NCBI GenBank assembly: GCA_913058395.1
Contig: CAJXQI010000007.1
Coordinates: 124,001-188,000, forward strand
DNA length: 64,000 nucleotides
Direction of reading: 5' to 3'
Source: an uncultured Colwellia sp.
GTDB taxonomy: Bacteria > Pseudomonadota > Gammaproteobacteria > Enterobacterales > Alteromonadaceae
Shown: piece after piece, positions 47,314-56,702 of the stretch
Position numbering within the stretch: position 1 is the stretch's first letter
Layout: the number at the start of each line of letters is the position of its first letter
The notes under the pieces: model-generated
Database searches by the model: none
Told to the model about the DNA's origin: nothing
Seen by the model: only the letters and a program-made list of their open reading frames with translations
Program-made: the position numbers and the translations under genes

Positions 47314-49983
47314 TTACTCCTTATTTTTTTGTAAACCTTTGATAATACTTTCTTCAAAACGTTGTGTTATTGACAAGGATTCAAGTAACCCCAGCAAGTC
47401 GTAACTTAAATTTAAATTGAGATTCACATCGTTATCGATATCAGGGTTGCGACCTTTTATTACTGTTTCTAAAAGCATATAACCATCGTCTCCCATAGAA
47501 ACGGCAGATGAAAGCTGATGGTAGTGCAAGTTTTGCAGTGCATCAAATGCCAGTTGTAGCTGACTATTGCTAGCTTTTAGCTCTGCTACTGCTGGATTAT
47601 CAATAACTTGTATCAAGCCGTTGCTAATATTATGCAGTTCACCGTCTTCAATAATATATTTTTCACCGTCAAATGTAACGGGAAGTTGTCCTGATATGTC
47701 ACCCGTGACAACGATGCCTTGATTCTTGTCTAATGCTAGAACCTGCTCTAAGTCTATACTTTTAAGCTGAACGTTTACTGAATGGCCATGCTCAAAAGGC
47801 CATTGTAATGTTGGAATGGAAAAACTACCGCCTAAAACATCAGCCTTAAGTTTATTGGCTGAAAATTTAAAGTTCTTGTTAAAAGTCCAATTGGTATTAA
47901 TAGAAAGCTTTGATATTGGCGTAGGGGTTTCAATTAACTCAACGGTTAAGTTTTCTTTCTTGCTAGGCGTTGTTGTTATTTTTCCTGCGAGTATAGTGAA
48001 ATGTTGTTGCCAGTTAAGCTCTTGCAGCCAAATTCCGTCAATGTCACCGCTGGCTGATGTTACTGCGACTGAGGCGCTAAGTGGTGTGTTTTTAATATCG
48101 TTTAAGTCCGTCACTTGACCAGTTACGCTGTAATCTAGCAAGCCATCAATAAGCTCAACTTTAGTCGGAAGTTGAATATTTAACGATAATAAATCAGTTA
48201 ATTGTAAATCGTTTGCCGCAATTTGTACTTTAGGTGTTAGTGCAGGGCCAGAAACAATAATACTGCCAAGATTGACACCATCAGCACTGGTGGTGGCATT
48301 AATTTGAATGTCATCGAGGTTACCTTTAATTTCACTCATAAGTTCAAATGAATTTATTTGTAATGTTTTTGGCACATTGATTTGTGAAGCTTGGCTTTGT
48401 GTTTTTAAGCTCACACTCAAAAGCTTGTTGTCTAAAAGCTGTAAATTCCCCTCAAATGTTGATGATAATGTTTTAAGGCCAAGTAAAATCTTGGCTTTTT
48501 TAGCTTTAGCATGCTGCTTTGTTAGCATAATGTTTTTCGCTGTAACGAGGGAGTTTTTCGTTAAGCTAAGCATTGTTTTTTGGTTAACTTTGTCTAGCGA
48601 GCCTTCTAAATGTAGAGAAACAGGTAAGGTGGTGTATGAAGCAATATCAGCTAGTTTAATTTCGCTATCAATGATAAAACGTTCAATCGCTAAATTAGAT
48701 ATAGGTTGTGCTGATATTTCATTTTTATCTTTCGCCAAAGAAAAATCAACATTAGTAAGTTCAATTAGGTGCTCTCGTTCATCACCGTAAGCTGTAACTT
48801 CAATATCGCTAAGGTTAAGGTTTTTATCGTTTAGGCTAAGTGTTGCATTGTCTGCTAGCATAATTGTTAAGTTAGTGAGCGGATTATCTTTTAGTATTGA
48901 AATTAATGCTGAAGATACTTTCTTTTCTTCTAATATTAGCATCAGGTGAGGCTGGCTATAATTCAATGAAACTGTATTTTTATTGCTAAACTTTAGTGAA
49001 ATACTATTGTCAGTGTCAGTGTCAGTGTCATTGCTAGTACTATTTAAGGTTTTGTTTGTTGCAAGTGCTAGTTGACTATGAAAGTTGAGTGCACCGGTTA
49101 ATTGAAATGGACCACTTTTACTCACACCATTTTCAGCGCTAATATCAAGCTCTGTTATTTGATTATGTATACTAAGCTTATCGTTTTTATACGTGATTAC
49201 GCTGTTGATATCACCCGATATTTTGGTGTGACTCAAAATGTTTTGTAGTTCCGCTTTTATCGGTAGTTGATGCACATTGATGAAGTCTTTCAGTATTGTT
49301 AACTTGCTGTTCAGGCCAATAGTGAAACCTTCTTCTTGCTTATTAGTACTCTTGTTTCTTTCTAATGTAACTTTAATAAACTCAACGTTATTGGCATTTT
49401 TTAATGAAAAGTAAATGGAATTATTTACTGCCGATAAGCTAGCAATATAACTTGTTGTAAGAGGGCGTTGACTCGAAATATTTGAATGTTCTAAATGAGC
49501 AACAGAGTCAAAAGGTAAATAAGTCAGCTTACTAACATTGATATTTGTCGGTAAATTTAATTGCTTAATTTGCTTAACGTAAGGCTGTAATAGTGATGAT
49601 ATTTGACTGTTGCTGTCAGCTTCATTGTTTTCAGTGTCATTACTTTGGTCAGAAAAAAAATGCTCAGAAAACAAATGCTCAGTGCCGATTACATTGGCCT
49701 GTTTTACATCTACATTGATAACTTTAAATTCAGGAGAGTATTGCCACTGAACCTTGGTATCAAATATTTCAATATCTGCTTTAGGGCTTTTTAAACATAG
49801 TTTATCCACCACAATATTCATATTGCTCGCCAGGCTAAAATCTAAACAGGTGAGTTTTATGTTGGCTAAATTCAGTTGTTCTTTTGCTAAGTTATTTATA
49901 ACAGCAATACGAGCTATGTAAGTGGTGGTTAGCAGAATGAGTAATGCTACAACAGCAATTGAAAAAACTTTGAAAATTCGCAC
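47314..49983 (-). CDS. ydbH: YdbH family AsmA-like intermembrane lipid-transfer protein
   Basis: The 889-residue protein has one N-terminal membrane anchor (about 6-26) and then a continuous series of beta-strands ending in the YdbH domain (DISGQLPVTFDGEKYIIEDGELHNISNGLIQVI ... NLNLSYDLLGLLESL). YdbH, TamB and YhdP are redundant AsmA-like bridges that carry phospholipid from inner to outer membrane. A small DNA run of GTCAGT repeats (49008-49028) gives a Thr/Asp/Ser stretch (DTDTDTD) in the protein. It is first in the operon with ynbE and ydbL. Confidence 0.88.
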   Translation of the reverse strand: MRIFKVFSIAVVALLILLTTTYIARIAVINNLAKEQLNLANIKLTCLDFSLASNMNIVVDKLCLKSPKADIEIFDTKVQWQYSPEFKVINVDVKQANVIGTEHLFSEHFFSDQSNDTENNEADSNSQISSLLQPYVKQIKQLNLPTNINVSKLTYLPFDSVAHLEHSNISSQRPLTTSYIASLSAVNNSIYFSLKNANNVEFIKVTLERNKSTNKQEEGFTIGLNSKLTILKDFINVHQLPIKAELQNILSHTKISGDINSVITYKNDKLSIHNQITELDISAENGVSKSGPFQLTGALNFHSQLALATNKTLNSTSNDTDTDTDNSISLKFSNKNTVSLNYSQPHLMLILEEKKVSSALISILKDNPLTNLTIMLADNATLSLNDKNLNLSDIEVTAYGDEREHLIELTNVDFSLAKDKNEISAQPISNLAIERFIIDSEIKLADIASYTTLPVSLHLEGSLDKVNQKTMLSLTKNSLVTAKNIMLTKQHAKAKKAKILLGLKTLSSTFEGNLQLLDNKLLSVSLKTQSQASQINVPKTLQINSFELMSEIKGNLDDIQINATTSADGVNLGSIIVSGPALTPKVQIAANDLQLTDLLSLNIQLPTKVELIDGLLDYSVTGQVTDLNDIKNTPLSASVAVTSASGDIDGIWLQELNWQQHFTILAGKITTTPSKKENLTVELIETPTPISKLSINTNWTFNKNFKFSANKLKADVLGGSFSIPTLQWPFEHGHSVNVQLKSIDLEQVLALDKNQGIVVTGDISGQLPVTFDGEKYIIEDGELHNISNGLIQVIDNPAVAELKASNSQLQLAFDALQNLHYHQLSSAVSMGDDGYMLLETVIKGRNPDIDNDVNLNLNLSYDLLGLLESLSITQRFEESIIKGLQKNKE

Positions 49984-50036
49984 TTATGCTTCCTTGCCTG
50001 ATATATGTTGATATCAGGCTGATTAAATAAAATAAT

Positions 50037-51155
50037 TTAATTGGAGATCCCTTCAATATCTCCACGCATTACAGGGTAGCCTAAATTCATCCAGCCGAAT
50101 ACACCTTCCCATAAAACTGCGGTACGAGTATAACCACGCTTTCGTAGTTTTTTTATTGTGTAATCAGCAGCAGCTCGAGGGCAAGAGCAATAGGCAATGA
50201 TTTGTACGTCTTTGGGAATTCCTGCCACTGTTTCGTCAAGGTCGGCATAATATGGAAACGGAATTGAACCTTCAATATGAGCGGTTTGCCAAACAGAAGG
50301 TACGCGAGTATCGAGTAACACCATTCTTTTCTTATCTTTCAATGCTTGATGTAAATGCTCTGATGAGACATACATGCCGTCTTGTAGCGTAAAGTTTGGA
50401 TCTTGTCCGTTTTTATTAATGACGTATTGTTCTGGTGTCGGTAGTGCTTTTAGTATGGTTCTTTCTTCTTTCCAGCCTAATGCTTTGCTGCGAAGAAATG
50501 CGGTAATATCGTTAATACTATCGCTAGGTAATAGGTCTTTAAAGGCTTTCATCGGGGTATCTTGTCGGCCATTCTCTATAGCATGACGAATAAATTCATC
50601 AGTATTATGTGCCAAGGCTGATTGATTTGCTAAAGCAGGAGCGGAAATACCTTGGCCTTTTTCTCCGTGGCATGAACTACAGTGTTGCTGATAAACTTCT
50701 TCTCCATGCTTCACGTTACCTTGAACTGGCTTGGTAGAGAACTTTAACCGTTCAACACCTGACATTTCAAATAGCCAATAAGTTAGATCCCAAGTTTCAT
50801 CTAAGGTCATTGGGCCGCCTACTTCATCTAAGTAGCCAGCCATTGCTGTGCCTTTTCTGCCGTATGACATCGGTCGTAATATTTGATGAGCAACACCGGA
50901 CTCCATTAAACTTTTGCTTCGTAATGATGGCGCATGGTCATTAGCATGGCCTTCTCGGTCTTCACCATGACAAAGTACACAATATTTTTTGTAGTTAGCT
51001 GCGGCAACTTTTGCTTGTTGCTCGGTCAGTTTTCTTGGTGGTGGTAAAGTGCCACGCTCGTGATTTTGAGCAAAAGAAAGGTTAGGCAGCAGTAAAACAA
51101 TGATGCAACTTATCGAAGATGAATTTTTGAAAATGGTTAATAGTTTATTTTTCAT
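50037..51155 (-). CDS. Diheme cytochrome c fused to a rhodanese domain
   Basis: The 372-residue exported protein has a signal peptide (cleavage near SFAQ, residue 30) and two c-type heme sites, CVLCH (59-63) and CSSCH (159-163), each in a cytochrome c domain with downstream Met ligands. The C-terminal rhodanese domain (about 262-365) has VLLDTRVPSVWQTAHIEGSIPF and the active loop AYCSCPRAAAD with Cys323 and Cys325. A periplasmic protein linking electron transfer to sulfur-carrier chemistry is implied. No sox or thiosulfate genes are nearby. It is monocistronic by position. Confidence 0.85.
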   Translation of the reverse strand: MKNKLLTIFKNSSSISCIIVLLLPNLSFAQNHERGTLPPPRKLTEQQAKVAAANYKKYCVLCHGEDREGHANDHAPSLRSKSLMESGVAHQILRPMSYGRKGTAMAGYLDEVGGPMTLDETWDLTYWLFEMSGVERLKFSTKPVQGNVKHGEEVYQQHCSSCHGEKGQGISAPALANQSALAHNTDEFIRHAIENGRQDTPMKAFKDLLPSDSINDITAFLRSKALGWKEERTILKALPTPEQYVINKNGQDPNFTLQDGMYVSSEHLHQALKDKKRMVLLDTRVPSVWQTAHIEGSIPFPYYADLDETVAGIPKDVQIIAYCSCPRAAADYTIKKLRKRGYTRTAVLWEGVFGWMNLGYPVMRGDIEGISN

Positions 51156-51388
51156 TGTACTTCCGTCGCAATGTGGTGCTTATTAGTACACCTTATTGGG
51201 CTTAGCTAAATGCGTCAATCTTTAATAGGTATTTGAAAACTCTAGTAACAATTAACTCGTAACGGAAATGAATTAAGGAAAATTTTAATGCTGTTACGGC
51301 ATTAATATTGAGAATGCTAGTTGTATCGGGATCTAGAGAAACGGTATGATAGCGGCAATTAAATAATCTCACAAAATAAGAGGGAAGC

Positions 51389-52066
51389 ATGTCTACTGCT
51401 CCACTAGATCGTATTACTATTGAACCTAATGTACCAGCAACGTCATGTGTTATTTGGCTGCATGGCTTAGGTGACTCAGGAGATGGCTTTGCACCAATTG
51501 TACCTGAATTAAAACTTCCTAATAATCATGCTGTACGCTTTATTTTTCCGCATGCTCCACAACAAGCAGTGACCATTAATCAAGGTTATATCATGCGTTC
51601 ATGGTATGACATTAAGAGCATGGATTTACACAACAGAGCTGATATGGCAGGTGTGTTAGAGTCTGAAATTAAAGTAAAGGCCTTGATTCAAGAGCAAATT
51701 GATAGTGGTATTCCTGCTAGCAATATTGTTTTAGCAGGGTTTAGTCAAGGCGGTGTAGTGGGTATGTTTACTGGTTTACGTTACCCTGAAAAACTTGCAG
51801 GCATTATGGCGTTGTCATGTTATTTACCTAATGCTGATGCTTTACCTGAGCAATTAAGTGCAGCGAATAGTAACACTGCTATTTTGCAACAACATGGTGA
51901 TAACGACAATGTTGTATTGCTGAGCGCAGGTCAAATGGCGAATAATTTATTAAAAGCTAAAAACTATCCGGTTAAGTGGCAAACTTACCCAATGGAACAT
52001 AGTGTTCACCCAACACAAGTTCGTGATATTGCTACATGGTTAGTAACGCAGTTAAAGCTTGCGTAA
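51389..52066 (+). CDS. Alpha/beta-hydrolase carboxylesterase (EstB/YpfH type)
   Basis: A 225-residue cytoplasmic hydrolase of the phospholipase/carboxylesterase family: IWLHGLGDSGDGF oxyanion segment, nucleophile Ser119 in AGFSQGG, and the Asp and His near QQHGDNDNVV and MEHSVHP. Such enzymes hydrolyse short acyl esters; some bacterial relatives act as acyl-protein or carboxyl esterases. GAGGGAAG precedes the ATG. No operon partner. Confidence 0.88.
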   Translation: MSTAPLDRITIEPNVPATSCVIWLHGLGDSGDGFAPIVPELKLPNNHAVRFIFPHAPQQAVTINQGYIMRSWYDIKSMDLHNRADMAGVLESEIKVKALIQEQIDSGIPASNIVLAGFSQGGVVGMFTGLRYPEKLAGIMALSCYLPNADALPEQLSAANSNTAILQQHGDNDNVVLLSAGQMANNLLKAKNYPVKWQTYPMEHSVHPTQVRDIATWLVTQLKLA

Positions 52067-52198
52067 CCACATGTTATAAATTAACAATTAATGGTGATTG
52101 CAGAAAGGTTGATTTACTAGTTGTCAGCCTTTCACTTTGACAGCCAAATAATTGCACAAGCATGCGTTAACTTTTCGGCTAATTTTTTAAAGGTAATA

Positions 52199-52648
52199 AT
52201 GAATAGTATTGATTTATTTGTAAAAAACTGGGGCAGTAAAAATGCCATGGTACCTATTAATAGCGATGATATTGCTGAGCTTGAAGCTAAGTTTGATGCC
52301 GTATTACCAAACGCCTATAAATACTTATTAACCACTTATGGTTTAGTGCATTCGCCTAATGTATTAACCAGAATTTGTGACTTAGGTGTTGATGTTTCTG
52401 AGGTACAAGACTTTTTAAGTTTGGATGACGTATTTTCACTATCAAAGCTTTATGAAATGACCGGAATGGAGAAAGGCCATATTTTGTTTGCCTCTGACTG
52501 TAAGGGCAATATGTTTTGTTTTAAACAAAATGACTGTACAGCTAAGCACGAAGATTCACCGGTATGGTTTTTTAATCAAGGCTTGTGCACTGTGCAAAAA
52601 GTCTCTGATTCTTTTTCACAATGGCTTGATGAGTTTAATAATCTTTAA
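52199..52648 (+). CDS. SMI1/KNR4 family protein
   Basis: From the ATG at 52199 (AAAGG upstream) the protein has 149 residues with the SMI1/KNR4 pattern ISDDIAELEAKFDAVLPNAYKYLLTTYG followed by DLGVDVSEVQDFLSLDDVFSL and the C-terminal QWLDEFN. Many family members are immunity proteins of polymorphic toxins, others are housekeeping. No toxin gene is adjacent. The frame opens upstream at 52121, but that region lacks a ribosome-binding site. Confidence 0.72.
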   Translation: MNSIDLFVKNWGSKNAMVPINSDDIAELEAKFDAVLPNAYKYLLTTYGLVHSPNVLTRICDLGVDVSEVQDFLSLDDVFSLSKLYEMTGMEKGHILFASDCKGNMFCFKQNDCTAKHEDSPVWFFNQGLCTVQKVSDSFSQWLDEFNNL

Positions 52649-52697
52649 GTCGTTAGCTTCAGTTTTCCTTTTTTCAAATAAACTTATGTCGATACAA

Positions 52698-52732
52698 GTG
52701 TAAACCGATTCAATTATCGAAGTGGTTTACAC
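52698..52732. terminator. Hairpin between the SMI1 and LysR genes
   Basis: GTGTAAACC/GGTTTACAC stem with 17 enclosed bases that form an inner TTC/GAA pair. It lies between converging genes and probably terminates both. Confidence 0.55.
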
Positions 52733-52755
52733 ACACTGCAAAAGCTAAGAAACCA

Positions 52756-53664
52756 TTAAGCGCTAATTTCAGCAGAGCAAAAAATACTATCTAATAAACT
52801 CAATAACCATTGATGCAATGGATTATTGTTTGAGCGTGGGTGCCAAGCAACAATTACATCGAACTTTGGTGGGTTTTGTTCAAGCTCAATCGGTACTAAC
52901 TTTGGGTCTGGTAATAGTCGTGATGGCAAAAATGCAATGGTGTTGGTTGCTTCAATAATGGTTGATGCCGCAGAGAAGCTCGGCACTGACATTAATATAT
53001 TTCTTTTTACGCCTTTTTTAGCAAACCAAGAGTCGTGCGAGCCTTTTAAATTGGGTCTTGAAGGGGAAATAATAATCTGTGGCAACTGGGCTATTTCTAG
53101 TAAGCTGTACTTCTTATCACGATAAATTGAATGCTGTCCTGTTACACAAACATGATGATCTTCAAACAAACGTTTGTTCGGATAGTTTTCAGGAATAAAT
53201 TCAGGGAAGGTAAATACCAAATCAAGCTCGCCCGTTACCATCAACTGGTTTAAATTATCTGATTCAAAATCCCTGATGATAACCTTCAAGTTTGGTGCTA
53301 AAGCATTCACTTGTGTTAATAACATAGGCAAAATAGTGACCAGCGCATAGTCTGACGAGCTAATTTGTAATATTCCTGAAAGCTCTGCGGGGTTAAACTT
53401 TTCACCTGTTATTAAATTATCGATATCTGCCAGTATTTGATTTATCTGATGTTCCATGTTTTCTGCAACTTGCGTAGGAATAACGCCATTACTGGTGCGT
53501 ATAAACATTTCATCGTCAAAGGTGTAGCGTAATTTTTTCAGCTGTTCACTAATCGCTTGCTGAGTTAAGCCCATAATATTAGCGACTTTCGACAAATTTC
53601 TTTCTTGCAATAATAACTGTAAAACCCGCAGTTGCTTAATGTCCAGTCGGTTGATACCACTCAT
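52756..53664 (-). CDS. LysR-family transcriptional regulator
   Basis: A 302-residue LysR protein: N-terminal winged helix (LDIKQLRVLQLLLQERNLSKVANIMGLTQQAISEQLKKLR), then a substrate-binding domain of two periplasmic-binding-like lobes. It is divergent from the CmcJ-like gene 106 bases away, and a dyad with T-N11-A lies before the Old Yellow Enzyme gene, so it probably controls these. Ligand unknown. Confidence 0.88.
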   Translation of the reverse strand: MSGINRLDIKQLRVLQLLLQERNLSKVANIMGLTQQAISEQLKKLRYTFDDEMFIRTSNGVIPTQVAENMEHQINQILADIDNLITGEKFNPAELSGILQISSSDYALVTILPMLLTQVNALAPNLKVIIRDFESDNLNQLMVTGELDLVFTFPEFIPENYPNKRLFEDHHVCVTGQHSIYRDKKYSLLEIAQLPQIIISPSRPNLKGSHDSWFAKKGVKRNILMSVPSFSAASTIIEATNTIAFLPSRLLPDPKLVPIELEQNPPKFDVIVAWHPRSNNNPLHQWLLSLLDSIFCSAEISA

Positions 53665-53770
53665 TTTTGTATCTCTTACAAATTCATATTGTTTTTAATT
53701 GTATTGGAAGGAGCTTAGCATACATCCCATCAAGTTTATGAGTCATTACCAAGCTTAATTGGGAGTTAAT

Positions 53771-54604
53771 ATGTTATTGGGTGCAGCAGAGCAAAATCAG
53801 CCAAAAATTGTCGCTGAAATTAACTATATCAAACCAAACATTCAAGCGACCTTTGATTTATCTACCATCAAAAAGAGCGCAGATAAACTAACCGAACAAA
53901 TAGATAAACGAGTGGTGAATATTGCCAATGCTCGCTCATTAATAAAGGCACCAACGCTAAATGAAGATGGCTTTGGCTTGGTTGCTAATGAATATCAAGT
54001 GCCAAACTATTTTGATGACGCGGCTGTTAGCACCGAGCTTTATCCGCAGCTTATCAAACACCTTATCAATTTAACTGCTGCCAAGCATGGTTTGATATTT
54101 GACCATACTATTCGCTCAGTTGAAGACTCGCTTGACCGCTCGGAAAAACGATCACCAATTCATACCGTACATAACGACTACGTTGCGAGTTCTGCAAAAA
54201 CACGCTTGGATATTGAACTGGAGAAGCAAGGCTTAAAGGCCAGTGATTATAGTCACTATCAAATTGTTAATACTTGGATACCGTTAGTTGATGTGGTGTT
54301 AGACAGCCCATTGGCTTTCATCGATGCTCGCACTGTTTCTTCAACGCAATCGCATTTGCTGCAGGTTGCATATCCTGATCGGATTGGTGAAATAGAAGGC
54401 TTTAGCTATAACCCAGAAAATCGCTGGTTTTACTTCCCCCAAATGACCTCAAAAGAGCAGCTTAATTTTAAAGTATTTGATAGTGACGAAAGCAATAGCG
54501 TACATAGAATTCCGCATAGTGCTTTCTCACTACCTTCAGCAAATAAAAACTTAGAGAGGCGAGTCAGCATTGAGCTGAGAACTATTTTGCTATTCAGTGA
54601 GTAA
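53771..54604 (+). CDS. CmcJ/AsaB-like oxygenase (2OG-Fe type)
   Basis: From the ATG at 53771 the protein has 277 residues and matches the CmcJ/NvfI/AsaB group: VHNDYV (metal-binding His-x-Asp), NTWIPLVDVVLDSPLAFIDARTV, then FPQMTSKEQLNFKVFDSD and a C-terminal RIPHSAF ... RRVSIELRTILLF. These proteins are hydroxylases or desaturases of unknown substrate, often in fungal or bacterial secondary metabolism. GGGAG precedes the ATG. It is divergent from LysR. Confidence 0.75.
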   Translation: MLLGAAEQNQPKIVAEINYIKPNIQATFDLSTIKKSADKLTEQIDKRVVNIANARSLIKAPTLNEDGFGLVANEYQVPNYFDDAAVSTELYPQLIKHLINLTAAKHGLIFDHTIRSVEDSLDRSEKRSPIHTVHNDYVASSAKTRLDIELEKQGLKASDYSHYQIVNTWIPLVDVVLDSPLAFIDARTVSSTQSHLLQVAYPDRIGEIEGFSYNPENRWFYFPQMTSKEQLNFKVFDSDESNSVHRIPHSAFSLPSANKNLERRVSIELRTILLFSE

Positions 54605-54712
54605 GCCAAACTAACAAATTTAAGAAAAGCTAAAAAAGTAATTTGCCACATGAGTGGTGCTAACAATGTTGTATAGCGGTATCAGCATTGGAACTAATTT
54701 ATTAATCACCGT

Positions 54713-54727
54713 GTTGATGATATCAAC
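54713..54727 (+). promoter_or_regulatory. Dyad before the Old Yellow Enzyme gene
   Basis: GTTGAT-GAT-ATCAAC, two perfect 6-base arms with a 3-base spacer, 21 bases before the ATG. It fits a LysR-type T-N11-A box, but its closeness to the start codon is unusual. Confidence 0.35.
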
Positions 54728-54748
54728 TTTATTTTGGAGCAGTAACGC

Positions 54749-55870
54749 ATGACATTTTCACCATTATTTAAAAGCACAGAGCTTGGCCCTTACACCCTTA
54801 AAAATCGTATTGTATTGCCGCCATTAACCCGCTCTAGAAGCTCACAACCAGGTAATATTCCAAATGAATTAATGGCTAACTACTATTCTCAACGTGCTGG
54901 TGCTGGTTTTATGGTAACAGAAGGTACGCAAATTGAACCAAGAGGGCAAGGTTATGCTTGGACGCCTGGTATTCACAGTGCTGAGCAAGTACAAGGTTGG
55001 AAGCAGGTAACAGAAGCGGTGCATGATCAGGGCAGTGTTATTTTCTGTCAATTGTGGCATGTTGGCCGTGTTTCTCATACGTCATTACAACCAAACCAAG
55101 CAGCACCCGTTGGCCCTTCGGCAATTAAAGCTGACGCGGTTAAAGTGTTTATTGAAACGGCACCTGAGCAAGGTGCCTTGGTTGATCCAAGTGAACCTCG
55201 TGCATTATCAACGCGCGAGGTTGAAGAGCTAGTGCAAATGTACAAGCAAGCGGCAATAAATGCGAAAGAAGCAGGCTTTGACGGTGTTGAGTTACATTGC
55301 GCCAATGGCTACTTGGTGAATCAATTTATCTCTGAGCATACGAATGATAGAACCGATAAATATGGTGGCAGTTTAGAGAATCGTTTACGATTTTTAAAAG
55401 AAATTACCCAAGCGGTTGCAGAGGTGATGGGCGCTGACAAAGTAGGCGTAAGGTTCGCACCATTATTCGAAAGTACTGATGAAGTGCGGGTTTATTTAGG
55501 CTTAGTCGAAAGCGATCCACATGCAACTTATATAGCAGCGATTGAAACACTCAATGATATTGGCATTGCTTATTTATCACTTGCTGAAGCTGATTGGGAT
55601 AATGCCCCTGACTTGCCAGAAGGCTTTTACAAAGCAGTAAGAAATACTTTTGATGGTGTCGTGATGTACGCGGGTAAGTATACTCCTGAAAAAGCTTTGA
55701 AAATTTTAACTGAAGGCAATGGTGACATTTTTGGTTTCGGTCGCCCGTTTATTGCTAACCCTGATTTACCAGAGCGTATTAAGAACCAATGGTCGCTAAA
55801 TGATGTTGACCCAACAAGCATGTATGGCGGCACAGATAAAGGTTATACCGATTATCCTGTTTATGGTTAA
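54749..55870 (+). CDS. Alkene reductase, Old Yellow Enzyme family (NemA-like)
   Basis: The 373-residue flavoprotein shows OYE segments: NRIVLPPLTRSRSSQPGN, FCQLWHVGRVSH, GVELHCANGYLVNQF (His and Asn for substrate activation), SLENRLRFLKEI and the C-terminal FGFGRPFIANPDLPERI and YTDYP. It reduces activated C=C bonds, nitro groups or electrophiles using NADPH and FMN. It follows the CmcJ-like gene after 144 bases. A strong terminator ends it. Confidence 0.92.
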   Translation: MTFSPLFKSTELGPYTLKNRIVLPPLTRSRSSQPGNIPNELMANYYSQRAGAGFMVTEGTQIEPRGQGYAWTPGIHSAEQVQGWKQVTEAVHDQGSVIFCQLWHVGRVSHTSLQPNQAAPVGPSAIKADAVKVFIETAPEQGALVDPSEPRALSTREVEELVQMYKQAAINAKEAGFDGVELHCANGYLVNQFISEHTNDRTDKYGGSLENRLRFLKEITQAVAEVMGADKVGVRFAPLFESTDEVRVYLGLVESDPHATYIAAIETLNDIGIAYLSLAEADWDNAPDLPEGFYKAVRNTFDGVVMYAGKYTPEKALKILTEGNGDIFGFGRPFIANPDLPERIKNQWSLNDVDPTSMYGGTDKGYTDYPVYG

Positions 55871-55930
55871 CAATTAGCTTTTAAAAGTTGAACCTAAAAA
55901 GCTCTTAACTAGTGTGGTGTGATGAAAAAC

Positions 55931-55967
55931 AAAAGCGCGGCTGATATATTTATCAGTCGCGCTTTTT
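55931..55967 (+). terminator. Terminator after the Old Yellow Enzyme gene
   Basis: AAAGCGCG and CTGATA arms pair with TATCAG and CGCGCTTT with a single G/T mismatch between, then a T-run. Confidence 0.9.
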
Positions 55968-56242
55968 TACTTGTTAAATTTTAACTGTGCGACAGTTATT
56001 GCCGCATGGTGGTGGGCTTGCGTTATTTTTCAATTACATGTCCTATATTTATTGTTATTAGTAGCTGTTTTGTACAGGCGTATAATTACGGGGTTGGTAC
56101 GGGTAGATTAGCCCAAAGCGGAGTTTAATTTATTACTTTCATTTTAAAATGGTATGAATTACATTTTAATTTAACGGTAAAAATTATAGCTAAGCCAGAA
56201 GTAAAATTCTCGTTAACTATCAATAACAACAGGGATTGTTAA
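55968..56242. promoter_or_regulatory. Leader/promoter region of the GyrI-like gene
   Basis: TATAAT at 56081-56086 with TTAGTA 17 bases before it is a candidate promoter. No operator recognised. With the terminator this region makes up a 372-base gap without a gene. Confidence 0.35.
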
Positions 56243-56692
56243 ATGCAGTTAAAGGACTTTCAGAGTACTAACGTTTTAGGTTTATCGGTACGCACATGTA
56301 ATCAAGACGAAATGCTCCCTTCAAAAGCCAAAATAGGTGATTTATGGGCGCAATTTTATAGTCAACATGGCTGTAACCTCACCGAAAACTCTAATGTTTA
56401 TGGGATATACACAGACTATGAATCTGACTTTAGTGGCCCTTATAGTGTCTATGCTGCTGCTGATACGTTTGGTGCAAGTGATGAATTAATTGCATTAACC
56501 TTAAGTGCGGGCAAGTATTTAGTTTTTTCAGCACAAGGGGAGATCCCTGGTTCAGTGATAGAGCTTTGGGGCCATATTTGGGAGCACTTTAGTAATGGTG
56601 ACGCAGAGTATGAGCGTGCATACACGACTGACTTTGAACATTTTAAAAGTGCGACATCCGTCGATATTTATATTGCAGTAAAAGATAACTAA
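56243..56692 (+). CDS. GyrI-like effector-binding domain protein
   Basis: A 149-residue single GyrI-like/AraC effector-binding domain: NVLGLSVRTCNQDEM, IGDLWAQFYSQ, NVYGIYTDYESDFSGPYSVYAA and GKYLVFSAQGEIPGSVIELWGHIWEHF. Stand-alone members bind small hydrophobic ligands or gyrase. It is 10 bases before the next gene with a signal peptide, so the two are likely cotranscribed. Confidence 0.78.
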   Translation: MQLKDFQSTNVLGLSVRTCNQDEMLPSKAKIGDLWAQFYSQHGCNLTENSNVYGIYTDYESDFSGPYSVYAAADTFGASDELIALTLSAGKYLVFSAQGEIPGSVIELWGHIWEHFSNGDAEYERAYTTDFEHFKSATSVDIYIAVKDN

Positions 56693-56702
56693 AGGTGACA
56701 AC

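Noticed and set aside
48308-48790. 160-codon open frame on the plus strand
   Set aside because: Antisense to the middle of ydbH, no ribosome-binding site and no recognisable domain.
54714-54726. FNR-like TTGAT...ATCAA before the ene-reductase gene
   Set aside because: The spacer is 3 instead of 4 bases, which does not suit FNR; listed only as a generic dyad.
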